Shown: one piece after another, positions 1 to 10,222 of the stretch
How positions within the stretch are numbered: position 1 is the first letter of the stretch
Layout of the letters: each line of letters begins with the position of its first letter
Assembly: GCA_025352695.1 (NCBI GenBank)
Contig: JANXSK010000044.1
Span: 1 to 64,000 of the forward strand
Reading direction: 5' to 3'
Length of the DNA stretch: 64,000 nucleotides
From: Ferruginibacter sp.
GTDB lineage: Bacteria > Bacteroidota > Bacteroidia > Chitinophagales > Chitinophagaceae
Notes under the pieces: model-generated
Databases searched by the model: none
Told to the model about the DNA's origin: nothing
Seen by the model: only the letters and a program-made list of their open reading frames with translations
Program-made: the position numbers and the translations under genes

Positions 1-171
1 TAAACTCTTGCTGTATTTATTAGATTGGTGTTTCTTACAGGCTTTACTGATTAATGAGGTGTCTATCAAAGTAAGTACTTGAGTGAATATCGGCTGTCCG
101 AGATAAGTAGTAGTTTTGTCCATATCAACATTGTTTGTGTGATAACTACAAAGTTGATAAAGGGTGGCCAT
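1..171 (-). mobile_element. IS4-family (DUF4372-type) transposase, N-terminal fragment cut by window edge
   Basis: Reading the minus strand from position 171 or 123 gives an open frame that runs off the left edge. The peptide contains YLGQPIFTQVLTLID followed by a basic stretch (KACKKHQSNKYSKSL), which resembles the DUF4372 N-terminal region of Bacteroidota IS4-family transposases (typically GQPIFSQLL...). The ATG at 121-123 (MDKTTTYLGQPIF) fits the usual family start; the ATG at 169-171 would add 16 residues. The sequence to its right up to about 230 may contain the IS end, but the other end is outside the window, so the inverted repeats cannot be checked. Confidence 0.6.
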
Positions 172-288
172 AAAACCTCCCTTATTTTAAATTATTTCGG
201 ACAATACTAGAAATTAATGTAAAGGGATTTTGCGGTGGCTTGCCAGAATTAATGAAAATAACTTTATATTCCTTATAAATTTTACCCT

Positions 289-1122
289 ATGAAAAATGCA
301 TTTATTTCTATAAACGATTTGCAAATTGCTTACTATGTCCACAATCCTGACCAGGATAATACCATTTTTTTTATTCATGGCAATTCATCTTCTTCTGGTA
401 ATTGGCGCAAGCAGGTATTAAATAATGCCCTTGCCGGTTATAGGTTAATTACTATTGATCTTCCAAATCACGGAAATTCTGATGCAATAGAAGCCGATGG
501 AGATTTTAGTTTACCCGCCATCGCAAAAACAATTGGAGCTGCTATTAAGCAACTCATCAATAATCACCCTTATATTATTTGCAGTATCTCTTTAGGTACC
601 AATCTTGTGGCCGAAATGTTGGCCGAAGATTTTTTTCTCAGAGGATTGTTATTAGCCGGGCCGTGTATTATAGGCGAAGGCTGTGGCATGAACAAGATGT
701 TATTAGAAGGCGCTGATGTTACAGCAGTTTTTTCGGAAAATTTACCAAAAAATACAGTTGAAAAATATGCTTTAACAATATCCAATTCAGGCGCCCAAAA
801 TGATCTGGAAGTTTTTCTTAAAGATTATTATGCGGTAAAGGGAAATTTTCGTTCTTCTTTGTATGATACCATTGCTTTAGGTAATTACAATGATGAAATA
901 GCTATAATACAAAAATTGAATGTGCCCGTTTGTGTTATTTTTGGAAAAGAAGAAAGGGTGGTAAACTAAAGTTACCTGGATATAGCACCCATCAATATTT
1001 GGAACAACATAATTTACAAAATTAAAGGGGCCAGCCATTTTGTAAATATTGATGCTCCTAAACCTTTTAATGAATTATTGGTTAAATTTGCTAAATATAT
1101 TTTTAAAAAAAATGCTGCCTGA
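289..1122 (+). pseudogene. alpha/beta hydrolase interrupted by an in-frame TAA
   Basis: The first 226 codons encode an alpha/beta-hydrolase fold: an oxyanion-type FFIHGNSSSSGNW at residues 27-39, DLPNHGNSD at 57-65 and a nucleophile elbow SISLG with Ser101 (the first Gly of GxSxG is Ser here). A TAA at 967-969 stops the frame, but the same frame continues for 50 codons to a TGA at 1120-1122. That stretch encodes a typical hydrolase C-terminus with the catalytic-His motif GASHFVN (His250). The stop therefore removes the catalytic His. The 3' end overlaps the convergent LuxR gene by about 20 bp. Either a recent nonsense mutation or a sequencing error is possible. Confidence 0.8.
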
Positions 1123-1903
1123 ATGCAAAGCTCAACAAAGCCGCAGCGTTTTGCGTATTTGACTTATTGTGCATGTTGCGCCTATGATTAATAACTGTGT
1201 GTTCGCTGATAAAAAGTTTATTTGCTATTTGCTTACTTGTTTGTCCATCCGACATCCACTTTAAAATTTCCTTTTCCCGCTTTGAAAAAGTTTTATCTTC
1301 TTCATGCAGGTAATAAGTATCCTTCTTAATAAGCTCAACAAGCCCTGTGACGGGATCAACCTTTTCTAACAAATGCACCACCGGATTTTCTGTTTTAAAA
1401 TGATTCACGTTTGTTATTAAACCCATGCTTAGTAAGGGGTTTCTATCCTCGTCCGACTGAATAAAAGAATTGCGCTGTAATAAATTTACATACTGACCCT
1501 TGCCATTTTTTACGCGGTAATTAAAAGAGAATATATGGTCCTTGTGTTGGTCTGCGGGTATCTCTTTTAGTACCCTTAACCTGTCTGTAAAAATTTGGTT
1601 GTTAAACAGTCTGAAATCATCAGGATGATATCTGTCTAAAACAAAGTTTATTCCTCCATCTAACATTTTTTCTACAGAAAAATTCAATACTGCATAGCAT
1701 TGGTTAGAAAAAAATGAATACCTGCCTGTTGTATAATCTAATAAATAAATTAAGGGTACACTATGGTTTAGTATCGTAAAAGCCTGATTTTGTAAACTGA
1801 TAAATTTATCAATGCCATCAATTACCAATTGCTTTGAAGTAATTTTTTTTTCACTTAACTGTTCAAAATAATTAACCCATGTGGTGGCTTTTTTTGCTGC
1901 CAT
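1103..1903 (-). CDS. PAS-domain LuxR-family transcriptional regulator
   Basis: This 266-residue protein has a C-terminal LuxR-type helix-turn-helix at about residues 205-266 (FSKREKEILKWMSDGQTSKQ, then ISEHTVINHRRNM), the classical GerE signature. The middle region (about 45-170) has a PAS-like layout with YHPDDFRLFN and FSFNYRVKNGKGQYV, as in PAS_3-type sensory domains. No receiver domain is visible, so it probably senses a small ligand or redox state directly, in the cytoplasm. It is convergent with the broken alpha/beta hydrolase; the two 3' ends overlap slightly. The regulatory target is unknown. Confidence 0.85.
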   Translation of the reverse strand: MAAKKATTWVNYFEQLSEKKITSKQLVIDGIDKFISLQNQAFTILNHSVPLIYLLDYTTGRYSFFSNQCYAVLNFSVEKMLDGGINFVLDRYHPDDFRLFNNQIFTDRLRVLKEIPADQHKDHIFSFNYRVKNGKGQYVNLLQRNSFIQSDEDRNPLLSMGLITNVNHFKTENPVVHLLEKVDPVTGLVELIKKDTYYLHEEDKTFSKREKEILKWMSDGQTSKQIANKLFISEHTVINHRRNMHNKSNTQNAAALLSFAFRQHFF

Positions 1904-2286
1904 AAAGCGGTGTTTATTGGTTTGGGTAAAAACAATCGTAATTAAATATACAAAGAAATCAGAAAAATGACAAGTTCTTGCTATAGGATGTTATTTGTTT
2001 GCAATTTACTTTAGCCAGTGTTTAATCAATACAGGTAAAACCCTGAAAAAAATACAGGAAAAACACCAAAAAAATACAATGGAAACGCCCTTGTATTACT
2101 GATTGCAAAATTGCAGGTTTGTAGGTTTGTAGTAGCCCTTAAACTTATCCCATCTCTATAAAAAATATTCTAATCCGTTATGCAAAAGCCTACCCGGTAG
2201 TTAGTTTACTTAAACTTTTTTTTCTCATCAGAAAGTGATGGATTGTAAGGTTTTAATTTTTTAAACATTATATTAAAATTTTTTTT
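1904..2286. other. intergenic, divergent promoter region
   Basis: This AT-rich gap separates the divergent LuxR gene and the small secreted-protein gene. It contains a short direct repeat (aggtttgt twice around 2115-2130) and several poly-A tracts. No ORF, RNA or confident promoter box was identified. Confidence 0.4.
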
Positions 2287-2673
2287 ATGAAAAAAGCTTT
2301 CCTGTTAATAGTACTGCAAGTTGTATTAATTACGCTGTTTGCCCAAAACAATGTACCTGCCACCAGGCAATTGCCAGAACCCGTTAATCCCATGAAAGAT
2401 ATGCAGGATTACCAGGGATATACCATCAGGCTAATCCCCGCTTTACCTACCCCGCAAAGTATTAGTAGCTATGGCTTTGATATTTTAAAAGATGATAAAC
2501 CGGTTGTACACCAGTTTCAAAACCCACTGCCCACTTCTCCTAAAGGAATACAGAAAAAAGATGATGCCTATAAAATTGCACAATGGATGATAAGGGAATA
2601 TAAAAAAAACGGGCACTGGCAAAATATGGTGCCGCCTCATATAGTAAACGAATTAAAAATTACTTCCAATTAA
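2287..2673 (+). CDS. small exported protein, DUF4907-like
   Basis: The 128-residue product starts with a clear signal peptide (MKKAFLLIVLQVVLITLFAQ). The mature part has SSYGFDILKDDKPVVHQ and GIQKKDDAYKIAQWMI, which resembles the pattern YGYDI...IHQP...A..VA seen in DUF4907 proteins of Bacteroidota. No catalytic residues are evident. It ends 18 nt before the giant secreted protein and is probably co-transcribed with it, so it may be an accessory envelope protein for it. The family assignment is from memory of the motif pattern and is moderate; the function is unknown. Confidence 0.7.
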   Translation: MKKAFLLIVLQVVLITLFAQNNVPATRQLPEPVNPMKDMQDYQGYTIRLIPALPTPQSISSYGFDILKDDKPVVHQFQNPLPTSPKGIQKKDDAYKIAQWMIREYKKNGHWQNMVPPHIVNELKITSN

Positions 2674-2691
2674 TTACCCTAAAATAACAAT

Positions 2692-5600
2692 ATGAAAAAG
2701 ATTTTACTTGGCATCATCTGTGTTGTTACAGGCATTTTCTATATTCAGGCACAAACTTTATATGGCACTACTTTTCAGGGCGGAAGTAATGGCGGCGGCA
2801 CAATCAATAAATTTAATGCCAACACTAATACTTTAACTGTAGCCAAATCACTGGATAGGGGCGAACAAAATCCTCGATATACAAATTTTATTCAGGCTTC
2901 AGACGGTAAACTATATGGTATGACGCAGGCAGGCGGAAGCGGCGGCTATGGTGCTATTTTCTCTCTTGACCCCGCCACTTCCTCCTACACCAAGTTGAAA
3001 GATTTTGATAATACCAATGGCGGCTATCCTTATGGCAGCCTCATGCAGGCTTCAGATGGCAAACTATATGGGATGACTTACCTGGGGGGCAGCAGCAGCG
3101 CAGGTGTTATTTTTTCTTTTGACCCCTCCACTTTCTCCTATTCAAAGTTGAAAGATTTTAATTATACTAATGGCGCTTATCCTTATATAGGCTCAGCATT
3201 TGTTGAGGTAGCCTCATGCCCACAAATAATGGTTACTGCCATAGCAGGCAACAGTGCACCAGGGGTTGTGTTGCCAAAGGTGATGAACTTTGCACTGGGC
3301 GGCGATGTAACTTTTGTTGGCCAAGGGCCGGGATCTAAGAAAGCAGGCGGCAGAACAAATATTTATTCTGCCATCAATACAACAGGGTTTAATGGATTGT
3401 GGTGGACCTTTACACCGATAGAAAATCCACGGCATAGTTCACAGACCAGCTCCACCGGGCAAATGGTTTTCAACAACTATGATGCATCAACAGGTATTAT
3501 TACATTTACTTCCACAGCTAATATTACATGGACAGCAAACAGTGGTACAGAGAATATTGGCACAAAGTTAAGGATGCAACTGCAACCTTATACAGGCGCT
3601 CACAGCGGGTCCATCGGCAGCGGATGGATAACACCTGTAACCGCAGGCGGTATTTCCCTTGCAAGCCTGCCTTCAGGTTATCCATTGATAGATATTAAAG
3701 CCCTTGGAGCAACAGGCCAATACCAGGTTTGGTATATTATTGAAACATCCGGAGGAACTCCATTGGATGATTATTATGCAACCTATCCGCATACCAGTAC
3801 GGTAGGTGGATCAACCATTACCTCTCAAACAGGTTCCTTCTTTTCATCAACTCCTTCTACCTGCAATGGTGGACCGGCGACAGTAACGGTAACGGCTACA
3901 GGCGGAACAGCACCTTATACAGGTACAGGAACTTTTTCTGCACCTATCGGTAGTAATTCCTATACCGTATCTGATGCCAATGGCTGCTCCGGTTCTACTT
4001 CTATCACTGTAGCTCCTCAAAACTGTATAGAATTAAATTGTATAACAGACAAGTTGGTAAATACAGCCACTAATTCCTGCAGCGCAGTTGTTGCCGGTTT
4101 AGATCCGATAATTACTCCTGCAGCTTCTGCTGTAAATTATGTGTTGACAGGTGTCACAACCGGCAATGGTACAGGCAGTGTTAGTGGCAAGACATTTAAT
4201 TTAGGTGTTACCACTGTTACTTATACATCAGTGGATGAACCTGCTAAAACATGTTCTTTCAAAGTTACAGTTGAAGATAATGTAAAGCCAACGGTAGTTA
4301 CACAAAATATCACTGTACAATTGGATGGCAATGGAGCAGCAATAATTATTCCGGCACAGATCAACAATGGCTCTAGCGACAATTGTTCTATTGCAAATTA
4401 TAGCCTTGATAAAACAAGCTTCAGCTGTGCAAACGTAGGCCTGAATACAGTTAAACTTACTGTAACCGATGTAAATGGTAATTCAAAAACCGGTACGGCT
4501 ACTGTAACCGTGCAAGATATCATCAAACCAATAGCCATTTGCAAAAGCATTGATGTATATCTGGGATTGAATGGAACAGTTTCCATTTTACCAACAGATG
4601 TTAACAATGGTTCCAACGATGCTTGTACTGTAAGCTTGAGCATTAATAAAAGTTCATTTAATACATCAAATATTGGTGCAAATAATGTAGTACTTACAGC
4701 AACGGACCCAAGCGGAAATAGTGCTTTCTGTACCGCAGTAGTGACTGTTAAAAAAAGACCCACAACATTGATGTATACAAGTGTTGGCTCCGTTCAATAC
4801 TCCGATCAGCTGGTACTAACTGCAACGCTGATAGACCAGTTGACAAATACTGCTCTTGGCGGCAAAACGATCAGTTTCGCTATTGGCACGCAATCTACCA
4901 CAGCAGTAGCCAATGCAAGTGGTGTGGCAACTACAACTCTTGTAATAACACAAAATCCAGCTCCTGCGTATTTCGTGGCAACTTCATTTGCTGGAGATGG
5001 TTCTTTTGTTGCCAGTAGCGATAATGATGCATTCGATATTACACAGGAAGACGCTTTAGTTGAATATACAGGAAATGAATTTGCAAGCACAGGAACAGCT
5101 ACTGCTACTACAGCAACTATCCGCCTAAATGCAAAAATAACCGATGCTGCTGATTTATACCGCGGAGATATCAGGAATGCAACTGTCAACTTTATCATTA
5201 CACCTTACGATTGTAATTCAATGGCGCCTGGCGCACCGATAACTTTGATAGGATCTGCTGTAACCTTAATGAATGCCCTTGATCATACTGTTGGAACATC
5301 CTATAAAGATTACACTTTTGATATAGGAAGTTGCAACGCTAAGATTTTTGATGTACAGGTTAAGGTAGGAAACTACTATCTAGGTGAAACAGTTGCAACT
5401 GTTTCGGTTGCCAAATCACTTAATGACTTTATAACCGGAGGTGGTCACCTTAACTTTGGCGCTGGTACCGCAAACACATCTTGTGGCACTTTGAAATCGG
5501 ATGATGGTTCCAAGACCAATTTTGGATTCAATGTTAAGTACAATAAAACAGGCACTAATTTGCAGGGTAATGTAAATATAATCTTTAGAAGTGCTAGTAA

Positions 5601-6531
5601 GGTTTACCAAGCGAAAGGTACAGTTGGTGGTAGTAATGGAATATTGAGTGTGAACGTAAGCGACCCAGCCAACAAGATGGCAGTGTTAACTGCCAAAGCC
5701 AGCATAACCAATACTGCTACAGGTCTTGTTATACCTGATGGTATTGGCGCCAGCATGGAAATGAGAATTAGTGACAAAGGCGAACCTGGTGTTAACGATA
5801 CCTATACCATCAAGATCTGGGGGGCCAGTGGGGCACTATTGTATGCAAGTAGCTACTCAGGTGCAGACATAAAAATCGATGGTGGCAATATCCAAGTAAG
5901 CAGTACCATTATTGGGTTACCTACAACAACTAGGTTGGTTTCATCACTTAATCCATCCAATACTGGTAATCCGGTAACATTTACAGCAACCGTTTCACGT
6001 GGTTCAAGTACGGCAATACCTTCAGGTATTGTAACCTTTAAGGATGGTACTACAACTTTGGGTACAAGAACAGTAGCATTGGTAGGTACGGCTTATAAAG
6101 CAACATTTACTACTTCTTCTTTAACTGCAGGGTCTCACCCCATAACAGCAGTTTACAGTGGTAATGCAAGCTTTAATTCAAGTACTTCTGCCATATTAAC
6201 TCAAAAAGTAATTAGTGCTATAGCAAGAGCTAACACAAGTGTTATTGCAGCACCGAAAGCAGCATTAACCGTGGCTACAGCTCAGGCATTGATGCTCAAA
6301 GCATATCCAAACCCTACTACCAGTTACTTTAATTTAACAATAACCGGTAGTATCAATAACCCAGTTACAGTTAGGGTACTAGATGCAAGGGGCAAAGTTA
6401 TTCAGTTGGTTCAAAAGATAGCATCACCTTCTACACTTCGTTTGGGAGATAACTGGACAAACGGTCTTTACATTATTGAAGTTATACAAGACCGTGAAAT
6501 TAAAATGGTGAAAGTTGTTAAGGCCAACTAA
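2692..6531 (+). CDS. giant T9SS-exported multidomain protein with HYR/Ig-like domains
   Basis: This 1279-residue protein has a signal peptide (MKKILLGIICVVTGIFYIQAQ), then near-identical 51-residue repeats with DGKLYGMT...GGS...IFS.DP of the Gloeo_Verruco (TIGR03803) type. HYR/SprB-like modules follow (about 440-690; TDVNGNSKTGTATVTVQD, TDPSGNSAFCTAVVTV), then an Ig-like domain (about 1080-1175; VTFKDGTTTLG, SLTAGSHPITAVYSG). The C-terminal type A T9SS sorting domain starts near LKAYPNPTTSYFN and ends VKVVKAN. It is presumably secreted or anchored at the cell surface by the type IX system, perhaps as an adhesin-like protein. No enzymatic domain was recognised. Confidence 0.88.
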   Translation: MKKILLGIICVVTGIFYIQAQTLYGTTFQGGSNGGGTINKFNANTNTLTVAKSLDRGEQNPRYTNFIQASDGKLYGMTQAGGSGGYGAIFSLDPATSSYTKLKDFDNTNGGYPYGSLMQASDGKLYGMTYLGGSSSAGVIFSFDPSTFSYSKLKDFNYTNGAYPYIGSAFVEVASCPQIMVTAIAGNSAPGVVLPKVMNFALGGDVTFVGQGPGSKKAGGRTNIYSAINTTGFNGLWWTFTPIENPRHSSQTSSTGQMVFNNYDASTGIITFTSTANITWTANSGTENIGTKLRMQLQPYTGAHSGSIGSGWITPVTAGGISLASLPSGYPLIDIKALGATGQYQVWYIIETSGGTPLDDYYATYPHTSTVGGSTITSQTGSFFSSTPSTCNGGPATVTVTATGGTAPYTGTGTFSAPIGSNSYTVSDANGCSGSTSITVAPQNCIELNCITDKLVNTATNSCSAVVAGLDPIITPAASAVNYVLTGVTTGNGTGSVSGKTFNLGVTTVTYTSVDEPAKTCSFKVTVEDNVKPTVVTQNITVQLDGNGAAIIIPAQINNGSSDNCSIANYSLDKTSFSCANVGLNTVKLTVTDVNGNSKTGTATVTVQDIIKPIAICKSIDVYLGLNGTVSILPTDVNNGSNDACTVSLSINKSSFNTSNIGANNVVLTATDPSGNSAFCTAVVTVKKRPTTLMYTSVGSVQYSDQLVLTATLIDQLTNTALGGKTISFAIGTQSTTAVANASGVATTTLVITQNPAPAYFVATSFAGDGSFVASSDNDAFDITQEDALVEYTGNEFASTGTATATTATIRLNAKITDAADLYRGDIRNATVNFIITPYDCNSMAPGAPITLIGSAVTLMNALDHTVGTSYKDYTFDIGSCNAKIFDVQVKVGNYYLGETVATVSVAKSLNDFITGGGHLNFGAGTANTSCGTLKSDDGSKTNFGFNVKYNKTGTNLQGNVNIIFRSASKVYQAKGTVGGSNGILSVNVSDPANKMAVLTAKASITNTATGLVIPDGIGASMEMRISDKGEPGVNDTYTIKIWGASGALLYASSYSGADIKIDGGNIQVSSTIIGLPTTTRLVSSLNPSNTGNPVTFTATVSRGSSTAIPSGIVTFKDGTTTLGTRTVALVGTAYKATFTTSSLTAGSHPITAVYSGNASFNSSTSAILTQKVISAIARANTSVIAAPKAALTVATAQALMLKAYPNPTTSYFNLTITGSINNPVTVRVLDARGKVIQLVQKIASPSTLRLGDNWTNGLYIIEVIQDREIKMVKVVKAN
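2890..3195 (+). repeat. two tandem 153-bp repeats inside the giant secreted protein
   Basis: Positions 2890-3042 and 3043-3195 encode two 51-residue units, each beginning with QASDGKLYGMT and ending with KLKDF....TNG.YPY. They are highly similar at both DNA and protein level. A degenerate earlier unit precedes them (from about residue 21). Such in-frame tandem repeats can expand or contract by recombination. Confidence 0.85.
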
Positions 6532-6551
6532 TGAAACAATATTTTAAAATA

Positions 6552-6653
6552 AAAAGAGGCTGTCTCAAAAGGGAAGCCTCTTTTTTATTTGACTGCCTAA
6601 AAATTGACGGCATAAAAAAACCGCCTGATTTATTTATGAGACGGCTTCTTTTC
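6552..6653. repeat. MITE-like or IS-end inverted repeat; left arm doubles as terminator
   Basis: The sequence at 6552-6570 (aaaagaggctgtctcaaaa) has an imperfect inverted copy at about 6635-6653 (15 of 19 bases match on the other strand). The gaggctgtctcaaaa core resembles terminal repeats of widespread IS1182/IS5-like elements. Within the left part, aaaagaggct (6552-6561) and agcctctttt form a hairpin followed by a T-run, which could end transcription of the giant secreted-protein gene. No transposase lies between the arms, so this is either a tiny non-autonomous element, an IS scar, or just a terminator. Confidence 0.45.
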
Positions 6654-6907
6654 ATGGACTAAATTAGGTTTATGGTTTATCAACGGCATCTGATCAATTG
6701 CGGTTTTAGTGTCTTTAATTGAGCAATAATATTTCTGAAAAAGGCATGTGTAAATTATGTAGTGAACCTTTAGGATATATAATGGAAATCTGTCCAACAA
6801 TGATACAATGAATAAAAGGATTAGCAATTCATAAAAAATAATTTTCAGCTTCCCCTAATAAATATCTAAATTGTAAATGCATATTCCCAAATCTTAAAAT
6901 AAATACC

Positions 6908-7369
6908 ATGCCCGTTTACGAAATTAATATCAACAATAAACCATACACGGTTGATGTGGAAACAAATATGCCACTACTTTGGGTAATACGTGATTTCGTA
7001 GGATTAACTGGAACCAAGTTTGGCTGTGGCATAGCGCAATGTGGTGCTTGCACAGTACACCTGGAAGGCAATCCAATAAGATCCTGTAGTTTTCCGGTAG
7101 CTGCCGCAGCAGGAAAAAAAATTACTACCATTGAAGGTATTTCTCAAAATGTAGATCATGCCATTCAAAAAGCATGGATTGAGTTACAAGTACCGCAATG
7201 TGGTTATTGCCAATCAGGGCAAATTATGAGTGCAGTGGCATTGCTTAAAAGTAAGCCATCGCCAACAGATGCAGATATTGATGCTGCCATGCAAGGCAAT
7301 CTCTGCCGATGCGGAACGTATCAACGCATCCGAAGTGCCATACACCGTGCAGCCGAATTAATAAAATAA
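6908..7369 (+). CDS. [2Fe-2S] subunit of a molybdenum hydroxylase (IorA/CoxS type)
   Basis: The 153-residue protein has the two-cluster architecture of xanthine-oxidase-family small subunits. The plant-type ferredoxin cluster uses Cys40, Cys45, Cys48 and Cys60 ([17 protein letters not shown]). The helical second domain has [11 protein letters not shown] (Cys98, Cys101) and [12 protein letters not shown] (Cys133, Cys135). It passes electrons from the molybdenum subunit encoded 59 bp downstream to the operon cytochrome c. It has no signal peptide of its own, so export would be by hitchhiking with the Tat-tagged partner. The substrate cannot be deduced; isoquinoline or aldehyde oxidation is typical of this subfamily. 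Confidence 0.93.
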   Translation: MPVYEININNKPYTVDVETNMPLLWVIRDFVGLTGTKFGCGIAQCGACTVHLEGNPIRSCSFPVAAAAGKKITTIEGISQNVDHAIQKAWIELQVPQCGYCQSGQIMSAVALLKSKPSPTDADIDAAMQGNLCRCGTYQRIRSAIHRAAELIK

Positions 7370-7428
7370 CTAACAATTTTTATAACCCTTCTGTAAAAGA
7401 TGGGGGCTAAACTTTACAACTATCAGTC

Positions 7429-9600
7429 ATGCAACAAACATCTTCTAATATTAACCGCCGTAGGTTTATAAAACTAACAGGCATTACCGGTGCCGGTTTA
7501 ATTGTTGGTCTTTCAGTAAGTGGTAAAAATGGCATTGCTGCAATTGCCAACCTTAGTAATGCAGGCGAATTGTATGAATTAACACCGTACGTTATCATAG
7601 AAAAATCGGGTGCCATCACTATTTATAACGATAAGCCGGAAATTGGGCAAGGCACCTTTCAGTCTATTCCTTCACTGATAGCAGAAGAGTTAGAAGTGTT
7701 ATTGAGCCAGGTAACTATTAAACAAACAGGTGGCGAAAAAAAGTTTGGCTCAATGCAGTTTGCGGGAGGCAGTATGTCGGTACGATCAAGTTACACTTCG
7801 CTGCGAAAAGTAGGGGCTAGTGCAAAGGAAATGTTGGTAAGAGCAGCCAGCCAGCAATGGAATGTGCCGCTGGAAGAATGTTATGCCGCAGAAGCAAAAG
7901 TTTTCCACAGGCCATCTGGAAAGTATCTTGGTTATGGAGATTTAGCAGAAGCGGCTGCTAAATTAGAAGTTTCTAAAGAACCGAAATTGAAAGATCCAAA
8001 AGATTTTAAATTGTTGGGAAAGAATGTGCAGCGTCCTGACATTCCATTAAAAAGCAGTGGCAAAGCGATTTTTGGTATTGATGTAAAAGTGCCGGGAATG
8101 GTATACGCTTCGGTTGCCTATTGCCCGGTCTTTGGCGCAAAATTATTGAGTTATGATGCGGAAACATCACAAAAAGTGAAGGGTGTAATTGGTGTAGAAA
8201 GATGCGAAAGAATTTTTGGTAAATATAAGTACGATGTGGTGGCTGTAATTGCTGATAATTATTGGGCAGCATACCAGGGCCGCAAGGTACTTACCATTAA
8301 ATGGGATTATAAAGGCAAAGAAAATTTTAATTCAAAAACATTTGAACAGAGTTTGCGTGACCTTGCAAAAAAAGATGGTGTAGTAGCCCATAACCAGGGT
8401 GATTTTGATAAAACTTTTGTAGCTGCACCAACTAAAGTAGAAGCGTTTTACGAAACGCCTATCGTGTCACATTCTCCTATTGAACCGATGAACTGCGTAG
8501 CCAGTTGGTATGATACAAATAAACTGGAAATTTGGGTATCAACGCAGGTTCCCGGAGATATTATTGATTCGTTTGCCAAAGCATATAGCATACCTGAAGA
8601 AAATATAAAGGTAAATGTATTGTTTAATGGAGGTGGCTTTGGACGCAGGTTGTACAACGATTATATTCATGAAGCGGTGCAGCTAACAAAGAAAATCGGT
8701 AAGCCGGTTAAACTCATCTGGACGAGAGAAGATGATACTCAACAGGGACCTTTTCGTCCCATGACTTTCTCTGCAATGAAAGGCGCTTTATCTGCCGATG
8801 GCAAAGCAATTGCTTTTCAGCATAAAGTAATTGCTCCCTCACTGGATGCATCGGAAAAAGAAAATTACGATGTAACAAAACCTGATGCAAATATGACAGA
8901 GGGAATTAATGAGCAGAAGTATGAAATTGCCAACATGAAAAATCTGTATGTGTATGCAGATTCACACCTTCCATTTGCGGCATGGCGGGCAGTAACAAGT
9001 ACTACATTGGCATTTGCTCACGAAAGTTTTATAGATGAAATGGCGGTAAAAGCAAAAAAAGATCCGATGGCTTTTAGGATGGAAATGCTCACCAAAGATT
9101 CTGATACTAAAAATGTGTTACAAAAGTTAAGGGAAGTTTCTGGCTGGGATAAACCTTTACCTGCAGATTGGGGCAGGGGTGTTGCGCAGTATGAATTTTT
9201 TGCAGGGCTTGGTGGGTATGTAATTGAAGTTTCAAAAAAGGGAACAGGCATAAAAATAGAAAAGGTATTTGCGGTAATTGATTTGGGTACAGTAGTAAAT
9301 CCTGATACAGTAAAAGCACAGGTAGAAGGTGCCGCCACTATGGCTTTAACAGCTGCTATAAAGAGTGGCATCACCTTCGATAAAGGGCAAACTGTTCAAA
9401 CCAATTTTCATAACAACCAGCTGGTACGTATTAACGAAATGCCAGTGGTTGAAGTACACATACTCGCCAATGGAGGCCCCAATATAAAGGGTGTTGGAGA
9501 ACCTGGTTTACCACCTTTTGCGCCGGCTTTATGTAATGCTATTTTTGCAGCAACCGGAAAGCGCATACGCAGACTACCTTTTGATTTAAATAAGATATAG
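7429..9600 (+). CDS. Tat-exported molybdopterin-binding subunit of aldehyde/isoquinoline-type oxidoreductase (IorB-like)
   Basis: This 723-residue protein begins with a Tat signal ([19 protein letters not shown]) and continues as the Mo-binding subunit of the xanthine dehydrogenase family. Visible motifs include [18 protein letters not shown] near the start, [27 protein letters not shown], and the C-terminal [17 protein letters not shown] whose Glu is the catalytic base in the family. The single-chain two-half layout matches IorB and membrane-bound aldehyde dehydrogenases rather than cytosolic XDH. It acts in the periplasm with the [2Fe-2S] subunit and the cytochrome c. XdhC and the MocA-like protein downstream probably serve its cofactor maturation. 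Confidence 0.92.
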   Translation: MQQTSSNINRRRFIKLTGITGAGLIVGLSVSGKNGIAAIANLSNAGELYELTPYVIIEKSGAITIYNDKPEIGQGTFQSIPSLIAEELEVLLSQVTIKQTGGEKKFGSMQFAGGSMSVRSSYTSLRKVGASAKEMLVRAASQQWNVPLEECYAAEAKVFHRPSGKYLGYGDLAEAAAKLEVSKEPKLKDPKDFKLLGKNVQRPDIPLKSSGKAIFGIDVKVPGMVYASVAYCPVFGAKLLSYDAETSQKVKGVIGVERCERIFGKYKYDVVAVIADNYWAAYQGRKVLTIKWDYKGKENFNSKTFEQSLRDLAKKDGVVAHNQGDFDKTFVAAPTKVEAFYETPIVSHSPIEPMNCVASWYDTNKLEIWVSTQVPGDIIDSFAKAYSIPEENIKVNVLFNGGGFGRRLYNDYIHEAVQLTKKIGKPVKLIWTREDDTQQGPFRPMTFSAMKGALSADGKAIAFQHKVIAPSLDASEKENYDVTKPDANMTEGINEQKYEIANMKNLYVYADSHLPFAAWRAVTSTTLAFAHESFIDEMAVKAKKDPMAFRMEMLTKDSDTKNVLQKLREVSGWDKPLPADWGRGVAQYEFFAGLGGYVIEVSKKGTGIKIEKVFAVIDLGTVVNPDTVKAQVEGAATMALTAAIKSGITFDKGQTVQTNFHNNQLVRINEMPVVEVHILANGGPNIKGVGEPGLPPFAPALCNAIFAATGKRIRRLPFDLNKI

Positions 9601-9691
9601 TGTGAGGGATGAATATCGAATAAAGAATAGTCAATCAATACGGTTTAGTTAATAATTTATTTCTGTACAAATAGTTGTTTTTCAATTAAGC

Positions 9692-9719
9692 ATTGTTGTG
9701 TCACTCTCTTGTACATTTG
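9692..9719 (+). promoter_or_regulatory. candidate Bacteroidota sigma-A promoter
   Basis: The octamer tacatttg at 9712-9719 matches the Bacteroidota -7 consensus TAnnTTTG. An attg at 9692-9695 lies 16 nt upstream as a possible -33 element. It sits in the gap after the Mo-subunit gene, ahead of the cytochrome c gene, suggesting that the cytochrome and cofactor genes have an internal promoter. Confidence 0.4.
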
Positions 9720-9780
9720 CAACTATGAGGAACAATGAAACGAAGTGTATAAATTGAACAATTTTTTAAAGTATTATAGT

Positions 9781-10191
9781 ATGTATAAAATATTAGTATC
9801 ATCAGTAATTGTCGTATTAGTATTTATTTTTACCACTTCTTTTTTTCAAAAATATGATCTCCCGAAAAGTATTGAACGTGGCCAGGAATTATATACTTTG
9901 AATTGCATGAATTGTCACATGATGAATGGCAATGGCACACAAGATGTTTATCCCCCGTTAGATAAATCTGATTATTTGAAAAAACCAATCAAAACATTAA
10001 TCAGTATTGTGTTGGAAGGGCAAAGTGATGAGGTTTTTGTAAATGGTATAAAATACAATGGAGAAATGCCTGCCCAAAATTATTTAACCGACGAACAAAT
10101 TGCTGATGTACTCAATTATGTCCGCAATAGTTGGAGTAATAAAAATCCTATTGCTGTTATTCCTTCACACGTAAAGGCATTGCGAAAATAG
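9781..10191 (+). CDS. membrane-anchored class I cytochrome c
   Basis: The 136-residue protein has an N-terminal hydrophobic anchor or signal (MYKILVSSVIVVLVFIFTT) and one haem site NCMNCHM (Cys42, Cys45, His46). Met96 in NGEMPAQNYLTD is the likely sixth ligand. ATG at 9781 was chosen over an in-frame GTG at 9745 because it directly precedes the signal-like segment. Lying between the Mo hydroxylase and xdhC, it most likely accepts electrons from the [2Fe-2S] subunit and passes them to the respiratory chain, as in IorAB-cytochrome aldehyde dehydrogenases. Confidence 0.88.
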   Translation: MYKILVSSVIVVLVFIFTTSFFQKYDLPKSIERGQELYTLNCMNCHMMNGNGTQDVYPPLDKSDYLKKPIKTLISIVLEGQSDEVFVNGIKYNGEMPAQNYLTDEQIADVLNYVRNSWSNKNPIAVIPSHVKALRK

Positions 10192-10222
10192 TAGTAACTA
10201 TTTTTATTTAATAAATTTTGTA

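Noticed and set aside
4398-5198. Two long open frames on the minus strand opposite the giant T9SS protein gene
   Set aside because: They are shadows of a Thr/Val/Ala-rich coding sequence; no start context, no recognisable domains.
6630-6827. Minus-strand 65-codon frame after the giant T9SS gene
   Set aside because: Overlaps the inverted repeat and has no protein features; likely random.
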